DNA from: Comamonadaceae bacterium UBA4962
GTDB taxonomy: Bacteria > Pseudomonadota > Gammaproteobacteria > Burkholderiales > Burkholderiaceae_C
DNA length: 64,000 nucleotides
Reading direction: 5' to 3'
Assembly: GCA_002397315.1 (NCBI GenBank)
Contig: DHAE01000029.1
Coordinates: forward strand, 145,053-209,052
In this document: piece after piece, positions 36,214 to 45,713 of the stretch
Position numbering within the stretch: the stretch's first letter is position 1
Layout: every line of letters begins with the position of its first letter
Notes under the pieces: model-generated
What the model was told of the DNA's origin: nothing
The model's input: only the letters and a program-made list of their open reading frames with translations
Database searches by the model: none
Translations under genes and position numbers: made by a program

Positions 36214-37557
36214 ATGCAGCCCTCCGCCTCCGTCCTGGCCACGCCCAATGATCCCGCCGCGCCGCGGGACGCCGACCCGCCACCACCGCCCGCAGGCGAT
36301 CCGCCGGCCGACCCGCCCCCCGCCGGAGACCCTGCGCCGGCATCGCCCCCTGCGGGCGACCCGCCCGCCCCGGCGCCCGGCCCCGCCGAGCCCCCGCCTC
36401 CGCCCGCGGGGGCGTTTTCGTCTTTGTCTTCCGCGTCTTCGTCCTCCGCCCTGTCCTCGCCGCTGATGCTGCACATGCCGGTGGACGTGCGCAACTTCTC
36501 GCTCGCGCTGCTGGCGCTCTTCGCCGCCGTGGCCCTGCTGCACTGGGCCGCCGCCGTCTTCATCCCGCTGATGCTGAGCCTGCTGCTCACCATTGCGCTG
36601 CAACCCATCGTCACCGCGCTGCGCCGCTGGTACATCCCGCGCTGGCTCGGCGCCGGCGTGCTGCTGCTGGGCATCGTCGGCGGCCTCGGCGGCACGGCGT
36701 GGTCGCTGTCGGACGGCGCGGCCGAACTGGTCGACTCCCTGCCCGTCGCCGCGCGCAAGGTGCGCGACGCCATGCGCCTGAACATGCGCGGCCCGAGCCC
36801 GCTGGACACCATGCAGAAAGCGGCCAGCCAGATCGAACAGGCCGCCACCGAAAGCATCCCGCCCCAGACCCGCCGCGGCGTGCAGCGCGTGGTGATCGAA
36901 CGCGCGCCCTTCAACATCCGCGACTACGTCTGGAGCGGCACCATGGGCCTGGTATCGGCCGCCGGGCAGCTCACGGTGGTGGTGTTCCTCACCTTCTTCT
37001 CGCTCGCCTCGGGCAACCTCTTCAGGCGCAAGCTCGTGCGCATCGCCGGCGCCAGCCTGGAGCGCCGCAAGATCACCATGGAGGTGCTCGACGACATCTC
37101 GGGCCAGATCCAGCGCTACCTGCTCGTGCAGGTGGCCACCAGTGTGCTGGTCGGCATCGGCACGGGCGTGGCGTATGCCCTGCTCGGCCTGGAGAACGCG
37201 ATCGTCTGGGGCGTGGTGGCGGGCGTGCTCAACCTCGCGCCGTACGTCGGCTCGATCATCGTCACGGGCGCCTCGGCGCTCGTCGCGTTCCTGCAGTTCG
37301 GCACCGTGGACATGGCCCTGGCCATCGGCGGAGCGTCGCTGCTCATCCATACGCTGGTCGGAAATCTGCTCACGCCGTGGCTCACGAGCCGCACCAGCCG
37401 CATGAGCCCGGTGGCGGTGTTCGTGAGCGTGCTCGCCTGGGGGTGGCTGTGGGGGTTGTGGGGGGTGCTGCTGGGGATTCCGGTGATGATGGTGGTGAAG
37501 GCGGTGTGTGATCGGGTGGAGGATTTGAGGCCGATCGGGGAGTTGATGAGTGATTGA
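36214..37557 (+). CDS. AI-2E-family membrane permease with Pro-rich N-terminus
   Basis: 447 residues. The first ~65 residues are a repeat-like Pro/Ala/Gly/Asp tract (PPPPPAGDPPADPPPAGDP and so on), then a Ser-rich linker, then eight helices. AAVFIPLMLSLLLTIALQPIV, GVVAGVLNLAPYVGSIIVTG and LVGNLLTPWLTSRTSRMSPV are the conserved AI-2E (TqsA/PerM) blocks. Family members have been linked to autoinducer-2 or Na+/H+ transport; the substrate here is unknown. The ATG at 36214 was chosen as the first before the repeat, with no strong ribosome site. The 3' end abuts palindrome copy B. Confidence 0.85.
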   Translation: MQPSASVLATPNDPAAPRDADPPPPPAGDPPADPPPAGDPAPASPPAGDPPAPAPGPAEPPPPPAGAFSSLSSASSSSALSSPLMLHMPVDVRNFSLALLALFAAVALLHWAAAVFIPLMLSLLLTIALQPIVTALRRWYIPRWLGAGVLLLGIVGGLGGTAWSLSDGAAELVDSLPVAARKVRDAMRLNMRGPSPLDTMQKAASQIEQAATESIPPQTRRGVQRVVIERAPFNIRDYVWSGTMGLVSAAGQLTVVVFLTFFSLASGNLFRRKLVRIAGASLERRKITMEVLDDISGQIQRYLLVQVATSVLVGIGTGVAYALLGLENAIVWGVVAGVLNLAPYVGSIIVTGASALVAFLQFGTVDMALAIGGASLLIHTLVGNLLTPWLTSRTSRMSPVAVFVSVLAWGWLWGLWGVLLGIPVMMVVKAVCDRVEDLRPIGELMSD

Positions 37558-37604
37558 TTGACTGGTTGATCGCTGGGGTTCTTGATCGAGCGATCTTGTC
37601 CTGA

Positions 37605-38340
37605 TTGCTTCCCGGAGCCGGGACTCGCCCCGGCGGGCGAGTCACTTTCTTTCGCTTCGCCGAAAGAAAGTAACCAAAGAAAGGGCGACCCTGCTGTCTG
37701 CGACCCCGTTCGCCCACGGGGCGAACGGGGCAACCTGGGGTGCTCGGGGGCGGGGTGTGCCGTGGAACTCACTGCGCGCTGACGCGCTCCGTTCAGACAG
37801 CCACGGCAGATCAGTTCACGATGCGGGCGTGTCCTGCGGCACGCCCGCCACCCCGCCCCCTGCGCGCCCCAGGCGCATCCAGAAGGGAGTGACCCGGGCC
37901 ATCGCTGCGCTCGGCCCCTTGCAGCAGTCAGGCCATCGCTGCGCTCGGCCGAAGACCACCCATGCCCTCCTCCAACTTCTGGGTGCGCGGTGCGAAGCAC
38001 TCGCGCACCAAGGGCCGAGCGAAGCAATGGCCCGTCTGCTGCACCCACCCCTTGTGTCTGCGCCGAGGAGCGCAGGGCGCGGGGCGGGCAGGCGTGCCGC
38101 AGGACACGCCTGCTTCGTGATCTGGCTCGCCGGGGATGTCCGAGCGCAGCGCGCCAGCGCGAAGCGAGTTCCACGGCGCCGCCCCGCACCCGAGCACCAC
38201 AGGCTGCCCCCTTCGCCCCACCGGGGCGAAGGGGGACGCAGACACCAGGGTCGCCTTTTCTTTGCCTACTTTCTTTTGGCGAAGCAAAAGAAAGTAGGTG
38301 CGCCGCCGGGCGCACATCCCGGCCCCGGGAAACAAACCCA
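37605..38340. repeat. Giant imperfect palindrome element, copy B (~735 bp)
   Basis: Second copy of the element at 22558-23261, same orientation, highly similar from end to end (TTGCTT.CCGGAGCCGGGA to GGCCCCGGGAAACAAACCCA). The left arm (37605-37950), the apex hairpin (GGTGCGCG 37982-37989 with CGCGCACC 38002-38009) and the right arm (38012-38340) are inverted-repeat related. The first left hairpin (37644-37671) has another sequence than in copy A but still pairs over 11 bp. The G/C-rich hairpin pairing CCCCCTTCGCCCC with its complement on the right arm is perfect in both copies. It lies between the convergent AI-2E and FUSC genes, about 14 bases or more from either stop. Confidence 0.9.
37897..37950. 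repeat. 34-bp internal duplication in palindrome copy B
   Basis: GGCCATCGCTGCGCTCGGCC occurs at 37897-37916 and again at 37931-37950, separated by 14 bases. Copy A has it once (22851-22870). The extra 34 bases account for most of the length difference and unbalance the left arm near the apex. Confidence 0.85.
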
Positions 38341-38370
38341 CAACGTAACCAATAATCAACAACACCCTAG

Positions 38371-40785
38371 TCACGCCTTCCCCACCAACTCACCCACAGC
38401 CACCTCGATCACCCCCAACTGCCGACACACCAACGCCACCTGCGTTTGCAACACCCGCAACGTCTCGGCCGACACCGCGCCATCAACGCCCTGCAAAGAT
38501 CCGGCATCCGCCGCCTGCTCCAGCGCCCCTGCCAGCGCCAATGCACGTGTCTGGGTGGGCGTCTGCACCTGGGCACGGTCCTCAGCCTGCGCCTGTCCAC
38601 CACCGGCCTCCCTATCCGCCTTCGCCAGGGTCACGGCCACGGCTGGAGCCGCGGATACGCCTACGGCCCCGGCATCCACCTGCCGCCGCTGCAACCCCGC
38701 CGCCAGCGCCTCCAGCCGCTCCGCCGCATACCCCCCCGCCTCCTGCGCAAGATCGGCCGCCTCGCCGGCAGGCCCCGCCCGGTGCGCCCCCAGCGCCGAG
38801 AGGTAGCTCAGCAGCGTGTGCGAGGCCACCAGCATCCGCATGCCCGCCAGCGAGTGCGAGCGCACGTGCCGCGGCTCCTGCAACAGGTGCGAGAGCGTGG
38901 TGGAGAGGGCCGCGTCCGCGTTGTGCGCGTTGCGCCGCGCCAAACGGTAATCGAGGTCGTCGGCCTTGCCGGTGGCGTACTGCGAGAGGATCTCGCGCAG
39001 GTAGTGGGCATGGGCGGCCAGGGCCCGGGCCGCCACGGCGGCGAGCCGGCGGCCCTGCCAGTCGGGGAGCACCCAGAGCATCGCGGCGGCGGCGATGGCG
39101 CTGCCGATCATCGTGTCCCACAGGCGCGGCAGGATCAGCCCGTGCGCCGCGCCGGTGGCCTGGTTGAAGCACATCAGCACCAGCAGCGTGATGGCGGCGG
39201 TCGCCGTGAGGTAGTGCGTGGTGCGGGTGACGAAGAACAGCACGCCCGCCGCCACCGCGAAGAGCGCTTGCAGCGGCAGGCTCGGGAACAGCCGCAGGAG
39301 TGCCCAGCCCACGACCAGGCCCACGGCCGTGCCGGCGATGCGCTGCGACACGCGCGCCAGCGTCGCGCCGTAGGTGGGCTGGCAGACGAACAGCGTGGCC
39401 AGCGGAATCCAGTAGCCGTGCACCGGGTCGATGAGCTGCATGATGCCGTGGCCCGCCGCCAGCGCGAGCGAGAGCCGCACGGCATGCCGGAAGAGCGGCG
39501 CCTCGGGATGCAGTTGCGCCCGCACGCGGCTCCACGCATCCGCCAGCGAGCGCGGGGAGCGGTCCAGCAGGCTGCTGTCGCCCGCCCGCTCGCCGCCGTC
39601 CGGGTGGGCGGCCGCGTCGAGCTGGCCGTCGAGCGTGGCGAGGTTGCGCGCCAGCGCCCGCAGGCTGCGCAGGGGCCGGTGCCATTCGGCGCGGCCCTGG
39701 GCTTCCAGGTAGGCGATCGCGTCGCGCAGGTCGGCCATGGCGCGCGCCACCGCGCCGTCGCGCACGAACGGCTGGTGCATCTGCAGCGCCTGCGCGATGC
39801 GCGCGCATTCCACGCCCTGCAACTGCAGCACGCGCTGGGCGCGGTAGAGCACGTCGCTGTGGAACAGCACGTCCGCCCATTCGTTGTAGTGGTGGTGGGA
39901 GGAACTCGCCCGCTCGTGGATGTCCTGCGCGAGGAAATACAGGTTCAGGTGCCGCAGCATGCGGCCCGTGGGCAGGGTGGCGCGCGCCCCGGCGCCCCAG
40001 CGGCTGAAGATGCTTTCCTTGGTGGCGTTGAGGGCCCCCACCAGCCGGCCGTTGGTCTGCGCCAGCGCCAGGCGGCGGCGCTCCACGTCCACGCCGCGCA
40101 CCGGCTCGAACAGGCTGGCCTTGAGCCGCAGGTAGGCGCCCAGCTGGTCGTAGAGCCGCGCGAGGTTCTGGCGCACCGGCTGGTGCGGGAACAAGGCGCA
40201 CCAGAGCAGCGACAGGAACGCATACCACGCGGCCCCCGCCAGCAGCAGCCCCGGCACGTGCCAGGGACCGCCGGCCGGCGCATGCGCGGCGACGCTGCCC
40301 GGCGAGGCGGTAATGGCCGCGTACAGCGCCAGGATCACGGTAGCGGAGGAGATCGCGCGGTACCGCTCGCCGATCGCCCCCAGCATGGTGAAGCCGAAGG
40401 TCGAGAGCGCGAGCCCCGCCACGAACCACGCCGGGTGCGGCAGCAGCAGTTGCACGGAACTGGCCGCCAGCGCGAAGCAGGCCAGCATCACCAGCACGGC
40501 GCGCAGGCGGCCGCGCCAGCTGTCGTCGGTCTCGGCCAAGGCGCTCGCGATGATGCCGAGGAAGATCGGCGTCACCAGCGCCACCTCGTCGCGCCACCAG
40601 CACAGCGCCATGGCGCCGCTGAGCGCGATGAACACGCGCAGGCTGTAGACGAACGCGTCCTGTGCCCACAGGCGGCGCAGCCAGCCGGCGGTTCCCGGTC
40701 CGGCGGGCCCGCCGGGCGCCTGCAGGGCCGCGCCTGCCGCCATCGCAGCCGCAGGTTTTTCAGTCGTTGTCGTGGTCGGTTCCAT
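38371..40785 (-). CDS. FUSC/YccS-family inner-membrane protein
   Basis: 804 residues. The N-terminal membrane block (about 45-185, six helices, ALSGAMALCWWRDEVALVTPIF) and a second block (about 430-570, GHGIMQLIDPVHGYWIPLATLFVCQPTYGAT) flank a long soluble helical region. An extended C-terminal helical domain follows. This two-block plan is that of YccS/YhfK and aromatic-acid efflux AaeB relatives. Their function is often efflux or is undefined. The ATG at 40785 is preceded closely by GAGGG; a frame reaching 40845 adds Gly/Ala-rich residues and is not favoured. It is upstream of nothing in its direction and converges on the palindrome. Confidence 0.85.
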   Translation of the reverse strand: MEPTTTTTEKPAAAMAAGAALQAPGGPAGPGTAGWLRRLWAQDAFVYSLRVFIALSGAMALCWWRDEVALVTPIFLGIIASALAETDDSWRGRLRAVLVMLACFALAASSVQLLLPHPAWFVAGLALSTFGFTMLGAIGERYRAISSATVILALYAAITASPGSVAAHAPAGGPWHVPGLLLAGAAWYAFLSLLWCALFPHQPVRQNLARLYDQLGAYLRLKASLFEPVRGVDVERRRLALAQTNGRLVGALNATKESIFSRWGAGARATLPTGRMLRHLNLYFLAQDIHERASSSHHHYNEWADVLFHSDVLYRAQRVLQLQGVECARIAQALQMHQPFVRDGAVARAMADLRDAIAYLEAQGRAEWHRPLRSLRALARNLATLDGQLDAAAHPDGGERAGDSSLLDRSPRSLADAWSRVRAQLHPEAPLFRHAVRLSLALAAGHGIMQLIDPVHGYWIPLATLFVCQPTYGATLARVSQRIAGTAVGLVVGWALLRLFPSLPLQALFAVAAGVLFFVTRTTHYLTATAAITLLVLMCFNQATGAAHGLILPRLWDTMIGSAIAAAAMLWVLPDWQGRRLAAVAARALAAHAHYLREILSQYATGKADDLDYRLARRNAHNADAALSTTLSHLLQEPRHVRSHSLAGMRMLVASHTLLSYLSALGAHRAGPAGEAADLAQEAGGYAAERLEALAAGLQRRQVDAGAVGVSAAPAVAVTLAKADREAGGGQAQAEDRAQVQTPTQTRALALAGALEQAADAGSLQGVDGAVSAETLRVLQTQVALVCRQLGVIEVAVGELVGKA

Positions 40786-40927
40786 CACCCTCGTGGCCTT
40801 CCGGGCCCCCGTTCGCCCGCCCGTGGCAGCTCCGCCGCTGGCCACGGACCGGATTCAGCAAGAAGCAGGCCCGGGCATGCCGGCGGAGGGCCCGCGCGAC
40901 CCGCGCCGGGCCGGTGCCGCACGCACC

Positions 40928-43783
40928 TCACCCGGTGTTGCGCAGCCCCGCCGCGATGCCGTTGATGCTGATGTGGATACCCGTCTGCACCCGGTCGCTG
41001 CCCTCGCCGGAGCGCCAGCGGCGCACCAGCTCCACCTGCAGGTGGTGCAGCGGATCGATGTAGGGAAAGCGGTGGCGGATCGACCGCGCCAGCGCGGTGT
41101 TGTGCGCCAGCCGCTGCCGGTCGCCCGTGATGCGCGCGAGCGCATCCACCGTGCGCTGCCACTCGGCCTCGATCGCGCCGAACACCTTGCGGCGCAGGCG
41201 CGCGTCCGCCACCAGCTCGCTGTAGCGCGACGCCAGCGCCAGGTCGCTCTTGGCGAGCACCATGTCCATGTTGGAGAGCAGCGTGCGGAAGAACGGCCAC
41301 TGCCGGTACATCTTCTGCAGCAGCGCCATGCGGGCCTTCGGGCTCTCGCCCGGTGTCTTCACGAAGGCCTCGACCGCAGCGCCGAAGCCGTACCAGCCCG
41401 GCAGCGTGAGCCGGCACTGGCCCCAGCTGAAGCCCCAGGGAATCGCGCGCAGGTCCTCGATCTTCTGGCTCGGCTTGCGCGAGGCCGGGCGCGAGCCGAT
41501 GTTCAGCTCGGCGATCTCGCGGATCGGCGTCGAGTTGAAGAAGTAGTCGGCGAAGCCCGGCGTCTCGTACACCAGCGCGCGGTAGGCCGCCATGCTGGCC
41601 TCGGAGAGTTCGGCCGCCGCGTCGTGGAAGGCCGGCGTGGCCGACTTGGTGGGCTGCAGCAGCGTGGCCTCCAGCGTGGCGGCCACCAGGGTTTCCAGAT
41701 TGCGCCGGCCGATCTCGGGGTTGGCGTACTTGGAGGCGATCACCTCGCCCTGCTCGGTGAGCCGGATCTGCCCGCGCACCGTGCCCGGCGGCTGCGCGAG
41801 GATCGCCTGGTAGCTCGGGCCGCCGCCGCGCCCCACCGTGCCGCCGCGGCCGTGGAAGAGGCGCAGCCGGATGCGGTGGCGCGATTCGAGCATGTCGAAC
41901 AGCTCGACCAGCGCGATCTCGGCGCAGTACAGCTCCCAGCTACTGGTGAAGATGCCGCCGTCCTTGTTGCTGTCGGAATAGCCGAGCATGATGTCCTGCT
42001 CGGCCCCGCTGCGCTGCACCAGCGCGGCGAAGCCCGGCACCTCGTAGAGCGCGCGCATGATCGGCTGGGCGTTGCGCAGGTCGCCGATGGTTTCGAAGAG
42101 CGGCACCACGATCAGGTCGGCGCGCGCATCCGGCGCGTCCAGCGTGCCGTGCATCAGGCCCACTTCCTTCTGCAGGAGCAGCACCTCCAGGAGATCGCTC
42201 ACGGTTTCGGTGTGGCTGATGATGTAGTGCCGGATGGCCTGGGTGCCATACCGTTCGCGCATGCGCCGCGCGGTCTCGAAGATCGCGATCTCGCCGCGCG
42301 TGTGGTCGGAATATTCGGCGCCCACCACCCGCAGCGGCCGCGCGTCGCACAGCAGCCGCACCAGCAGCGCCTCGCGCTCGGGCTCCGGCAGGCCGGCGTA
42401 GTCGTCCTCCAGCCGGGCCGTGGCCAGCAGTTCGGCCACCACGCGCTCGTGCTGGTCGGAGCTCTGCCGCAGGTCCACCGTGGCGAGGTGGAAGCCGAAC
42501 ACCTCCACCGCGCGCACCAGGGGGTGCAGGCGCTGCGCGGCCAGCGGCGCGCCGCGGTGCGAACGCAGCGAGGCCTCGATCACGCGCAGGTCCGCCAGGA
42601 ACTCGCCGGCATCACGGTACGGGTTCTGCGGCGCCACGGCATGGCGCGCCGCCTCGCCGCCCGTCAGCTCGCGCAGCGTGGCGGCCAGCCGCGCGTAGAT
42701 GCCGGTGAGCGCGCGCCGGTAGGGCTCGTCCTGCCGGTGCTCGCTGGTGTCCGGGGAGCGCTCGGCCAGCGCCTGCATCTCGGGCGAGACCTGCACCAGA
42801 CGCGCCGACAGCGACAGCTCGCCGCCCAGGTAGTGCACCTCGGTGAGGTAGTGGCGCAGCGCCACCTCGGCCTGCCGCCGCAGGGCGAGCGACAGCGTCT
42901 CGGCGCTCACGTTGGGATTGCCGTCGCGGTCGCCGCCGATCCACTGGCCCATGCGCAGGAAGCTCGCCACCGGGTGGTTGCCGAGTGCGCGTTCCAGGTC
43001 CTCGTAGAGCCTGGGGATCTCGCGCAGGAAGGTCGATTCGTAATAAGAGAGCGCGTTCTCGATCTCGTCGGCCACCGTGAGCTTGGAATAGCGCAAAAGC
43101 CGCGTCTGCCAGAGCTGCGCCACGCGGGCGCGCAGGCGTGCGTCGTTGGCGGCCAGTTCGCGCGGCGTGAGCGCGTCGCGCGCGGCCTTGTAGAGCTGCG
43201 CGCGGGCCTGGATCTCGTCGCGCTCGGCCAGCAGTTCGGCGATGTCGCGCTCGGCGTCCAGAATGCTCTTTCGCTGCACCTCGGTCGGGTGCGCGGTGAG
43301 CACCGGCGCCACGTAGCTGCGCGCCAGCGTCTGCGCCACGGCGCGCGGTGCGATGCCGGCCCAGCGCAGGCGCGCGAGCGCCACTTCGATGCTGCCCTCC
43401 TGCGCGCTGCCGGCGCGTTCGTGCACGGTGCGGCGGCGGATGTGGTGCCGGTCCTCGGCCAGGTTCGCCAGATGGCTGAAATAGGTGAAGGCACGGATCA
43501 CGCTCACCGTCTGGTCGCCCGACAGGCCCTTGAGCAGCTTCTTGAGCGCCTTGTCGGCTTCCTGGTCTGCATCGCGCCGGAACGCCACCGACAGCTTGCG
43601 CACCTGCTCCACCAGATCGTAGGCGGCCACGCCCTCCTGCTCGCGGATCACGTCGCCGAGGATGCGCCCGAGCAGGCGGATGTCCTGGATCAGCGGCTGG
43701 TCCTTGTCGGCACGCCGGCCGGGGGACGGCGAGGCCTGCGGTTCGGGCGCGGTGTCGGTCTTGCGGGAAGGCGTCGCATTCAT
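40928..43783 (-). CDS. ppc: Phosphoenolpyruvate carboxylase
   Basis: 951 residues; carboxylates PEP to oxaloacetate to refill the TCA cycle. The catalytic His motif VLTAHPTEVQRKS has H165, and the second signature MLGYSDSNKDGG carries the conserved Lys; FHGRGGTVGRGGGPSY is the glycine-rich PEP-site loop. The C-terminal GIAAGLRNTG is the usual PEPC end. Size is close to bacterial PEPC. The start ATG at 43783 has AGGAG nine bases upstream. It is divergent from hemC with 109 bases between, so promoters share a short region. Allosteric sites were not examined. Confidence 0.97.
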   Translation of the reverse strand: MNATPSRKTDTAPEPQASPSPGRRADKDQPLIQDIRLLGRILGDVIREQEGVAAYDLVEQVRKLSVAFRRDADQEADKALKKLLKGLSGDQTVSVIRAFTYFSHLANLAEDRHHIRRRTVHERAGSAQEGSIEVALARLRWAGIAPRAVAQTLARSYVAPVLTAHPTEVQRKSILDAERDIAELLAERDEIQARAQLYKAARDALTPRELAANDARLRARVAQLWQTRLLRYSKLTVADEIENALSYYESTFLREIPRLYEDLERALGNHPVASFLRMGQWIGGDRDGNPNVSAETLSLALRRQAEVALRHYLTEVHYLGGELSLSARLVQVSPEMQALAERSPDTSEHRQDEPYRRALTGIYARLAATLRELTGGEAARHAVAPQNPYRDAGEFLADLRVIEASLRSHRGAPLAAQRLHPLVRAVEVFGFHLATVDLRQSSDQHERVVAELLATARLEDDYAGLPEPEREALLVRLLCDARPLRVVGAEYSDHTRGEIAIFETARRMRERYGTQAIRHYIISHTETVSDLLEVLLLQKEVGLMHGTLDAPDARADLIVVPLFETIGDLRNAQPIMRALYEVPGFAALVQRSGAEQDIMLGYSDSNKDGGIFTSSWELYCAEIALVELFDMLESRHRIRLRLFHGRGGTVGRGGGPSYQAILAQPPGTVRGQIRLTEQGEVIASKYANPEIGRRNLETLVAATLEATLLQPTKSATPAFHDAAAELSEASMAAYRALVYETPGFADYFFNSTPIREIAELNIGSRPASRKPSQKIEDLRAIPWGFSWGQCRLTLPGWYGFGAAVEAFVKTPGESPKARMALLQKMYRQWPFFRTLLSNMDMVLAKSDLALASRYSELVADARLRRKVFGAIEAEWQRTVDALARITGDRQRLAHNTALARSIRHRFPYIDPLHHLQVELVRRWRSGEGSDRVQTGIHISINGIAAGLRNTG

Positions 43784-43892
43784 GCAGAAGGTCTCCTGGA
43801 GGCGCGCGCACGAAGGGCAAGTGCTGCGGCGCAGCATGCTAGCATCCCCCAAAGGCCCGTCGGCGCTCGCCCGCGCGGCCCGGAACACCGCG

Positions 43893-44852
43893 ATGCCATC
43901 CTCCGTCACTCCCACGTCCCCCGCACCCTCCGCCCCCCTTTCCATCGTCATCGCCACGCGCGAAAGCCGGCTCGCGCTCTGGCAGGCCGAGCACGTGCAA
44001 TCGCTGCTGCGGGCGCGCGGCCATGCGGTCGACCTGCTCGGCATGACCACCAAGGGCGACCAGATCCTCGACCGCACGCTCTCCAAGGTGGGCGGCAAGG
44101 GGCTCTTCGTGAAGGAGCTCGAAACCGCCCTGGAAGAAGGCCGCGCCCACGTGGCCGTGCACTCCCTCAAGGACGTGCCGATGGAACTGCCCGAGGGCTT
44201 CGAACTCGCCTGCGTGATGGAGCGCGAAGACCCGCGCGACGCCTTCGTCTCCCCGCGCTACGCCCGCCTGGCCGATCTGCCGCAGGGCGCGGTGGTGGGC
44301 ACCTCCAGCCTGCGCCGGCAGGTGCTGCTGCAGGCACTGCGCCCCGACCTCGTCATCCAGCCGCTGCGCGGCAACCTCGACACCCGGCTGCGCAAGCTCG
44401 ACGAGGGCCAGTACGACGCGATCGTGCTCGCCGCCGCGGGCCTCAAGCGCCTGGGCCTGGAGGATCGCATCCGCGCGGTGTTCGAGCCCGACGAGATGCT
44501 GCCCGCCGCCGGCCAGGGTGCCCTGGGCCTGGAAGTGCGCGCGCAGCGCCACGATCTGGTGCAGGCCATCGCGCCGCTCGCCCACCAGGCCACGTGGCTC
44601 TGCGTGGCGGCCGAGCGCGCCGTCAGCCGCGCGCTGGGCGGCAGTTGCTCTGTGCCGCTGGCGGCGCACGGCCGCTGGGCCGATGACGGCAGTACGCTGC
44701 GGCTCGACGGCGCCTGGGGCGATCCGGAAGGCGTGCGCCCGCTGGTGCGCGTGCAGGTGTCCGCCCCCGTCGCTTCCCTGCCCGAGGCCGAGGCGCTCGG
44801 CTCCGCCGTGGCAGCGCAGTTGCGCGCCAGCGGAGCGCAGATCCCGGCCTGA
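43893..44852 (+). CDS. hemC: Porphobilinogen deaminase (hydroxymethylbilane synthase)
   Basis: 319 residues; joins four porphobilinogen units into hydroxymethylbilane. Conserved blocks: ATRESRLALWQAE, TKGDQILDRTLSKVGGKGLF, HSLKDVPMELP, GTSSLRRQ and RGNLDTRLRKL. The dipyrromethane cofactor cysteine is C252 in ALGGSCSVPLAAHG. The ATG at 43893 precedes a short Ser/Pro leader. hemD starts 18 bases after the stop, giving hemC-hemD-hemX-hemY in one transcript. Confidence 0.97.
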   Translation: MPSSVTPTSPAPSAPLSIVIATRESRLALWQAEHVQSLLRARGHAVDLLGMTTKGDQILDRTLSKVGGKGLFVKELETALEEGRAHVAVHSLKDVPMELPEGFELACVMEREDPRDAFVSPRYARLADLPQGAVVGTSSLRRQVLLQALRPDLVIQPLRGNLDTRLRKLDEGQYDAIVLAAAGLKRLGLEDRIRAVFEPDEMLPAAGQGALGLEVRAQRHDLVQAIAPLAHQATWLCVAAERAVSRALGGSCSVPLAAHGRWADDGSTLRLDGAWGDPEGVRPLVRVQVSAPVASLPEAEALGSAVAAQLRASGAQIPA

Positions 44853-44870
44853 GGGGACCGGCTTCACACC

Positions 44871-45713
44871 ATGCTCCGCACAGACCCCGCTCCCGCCGCC
44901 CCGCGCCGCGCCATCGTCACGCGGCCGGAACGCGATGCCACGCAATGGGTCGTGCACCTGCATGCGCGCGGCATCGAGGCCGTGGCCCTGCCCCTCATAG
45001 CGATCCGCGGCTGCGCGGGCCCCGAGGCCCGCGCGGCCCTGCAGGCGGCGCGCGACGCCTGGCCCCGCTGGCGCGCGGTGATGTTCGTGAGCACCAACGC
45101 GGCCCACCATTTCTTCGATCCGCCGGGCACCGGCGCCGCGCTGTTCGCCGGCGATCCGGCCCTGCTGCCGCGCATCTGGGCGCCCGGCCCGGGCACGGCC
45201 CAGGCGCTGCGTCAGGCCGGCGTGCCCGCCGAGGCCATCGACCGTCCCGCCGCCGACGCCACCCAGTTCGACTCCGAATCGCTGTGGGAGCAGGTGGCAG
45301 GGCAGGTGCGGCCGGGCGACCGGATCCTCATCGTGCGCGGCGCGCAGGCCGGCAGCGATGGCGCCGACACGGTCGCGGGCACGGGCCGCGAATGGCTCGC
45401 GCAGCAGATCGCGGCGGCCGGCGGCCAGGCGGACTTCGTCGCCGCCTACGAACGCGGCGCGCCCGCCCTCACCGACGAGCAGCGGGAACTCGCGCGCACG
45501 GCGGCGGCCGACGGCTCGCTCTGGCTGTTCAGCAGTTCCGAGGCGGTGGCCCACCTGCAGGCGGCGCTGCCGGAGCAGGACTGGGCCGAGGCGCGGGCGC
45601 TCGCCACCCATCCCCGCATCGCGCAGGCCGCGCAGGACGCGGGTTTCGGGGCCGTGCGCCAGTGCCGCCCCGCCCTGAACGACGTGGTTGCGTCGATAGA
45701 ATCCCATCCATGA
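44871..45713 (+). CDS. hemD: Uroporphyrinogen-III synthase
   Basis: 280 residues; closes hydroxymethylbilane with inversion of ring D. Sequence conservation in HemD is low, but RAIVTRPERDATQW, VMFVSTNAAHHFF and LFSSSEAVAHL are placed as in the two-domain fold, and the gene lies directly after hemC. The stop overlaps hemX as ATGA, showing translational coupling. Slightly longer than the ~250 of many HemD, because of an Arg/Gly-rich loop and Ala-rich linkers. Confidence 0.92.
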   Translation: MLRTDPAPAAPRRAIVTRPERDATQWVVHLHARGIEAVALPLIAIRGCAGPEARAALQAARDAWPRWRAVMFVSTNAAHHFFDPPGTGAALFAGDPALLPRIWAPGPGTAQALRQAGVPAEAIDRPAADATQFDSESLWEQVAGQVRPGDRILIVRGAQAGSDGADTVAGTGREWLAQQIAAAGGQADFVAAYERGAPALTDEQRELARTAAADGSLWLFSSSEAVAHLQAALPEQDWAEARALATHPRIAQAAQDAGFGAVRQCRPALNDVVASIESHP

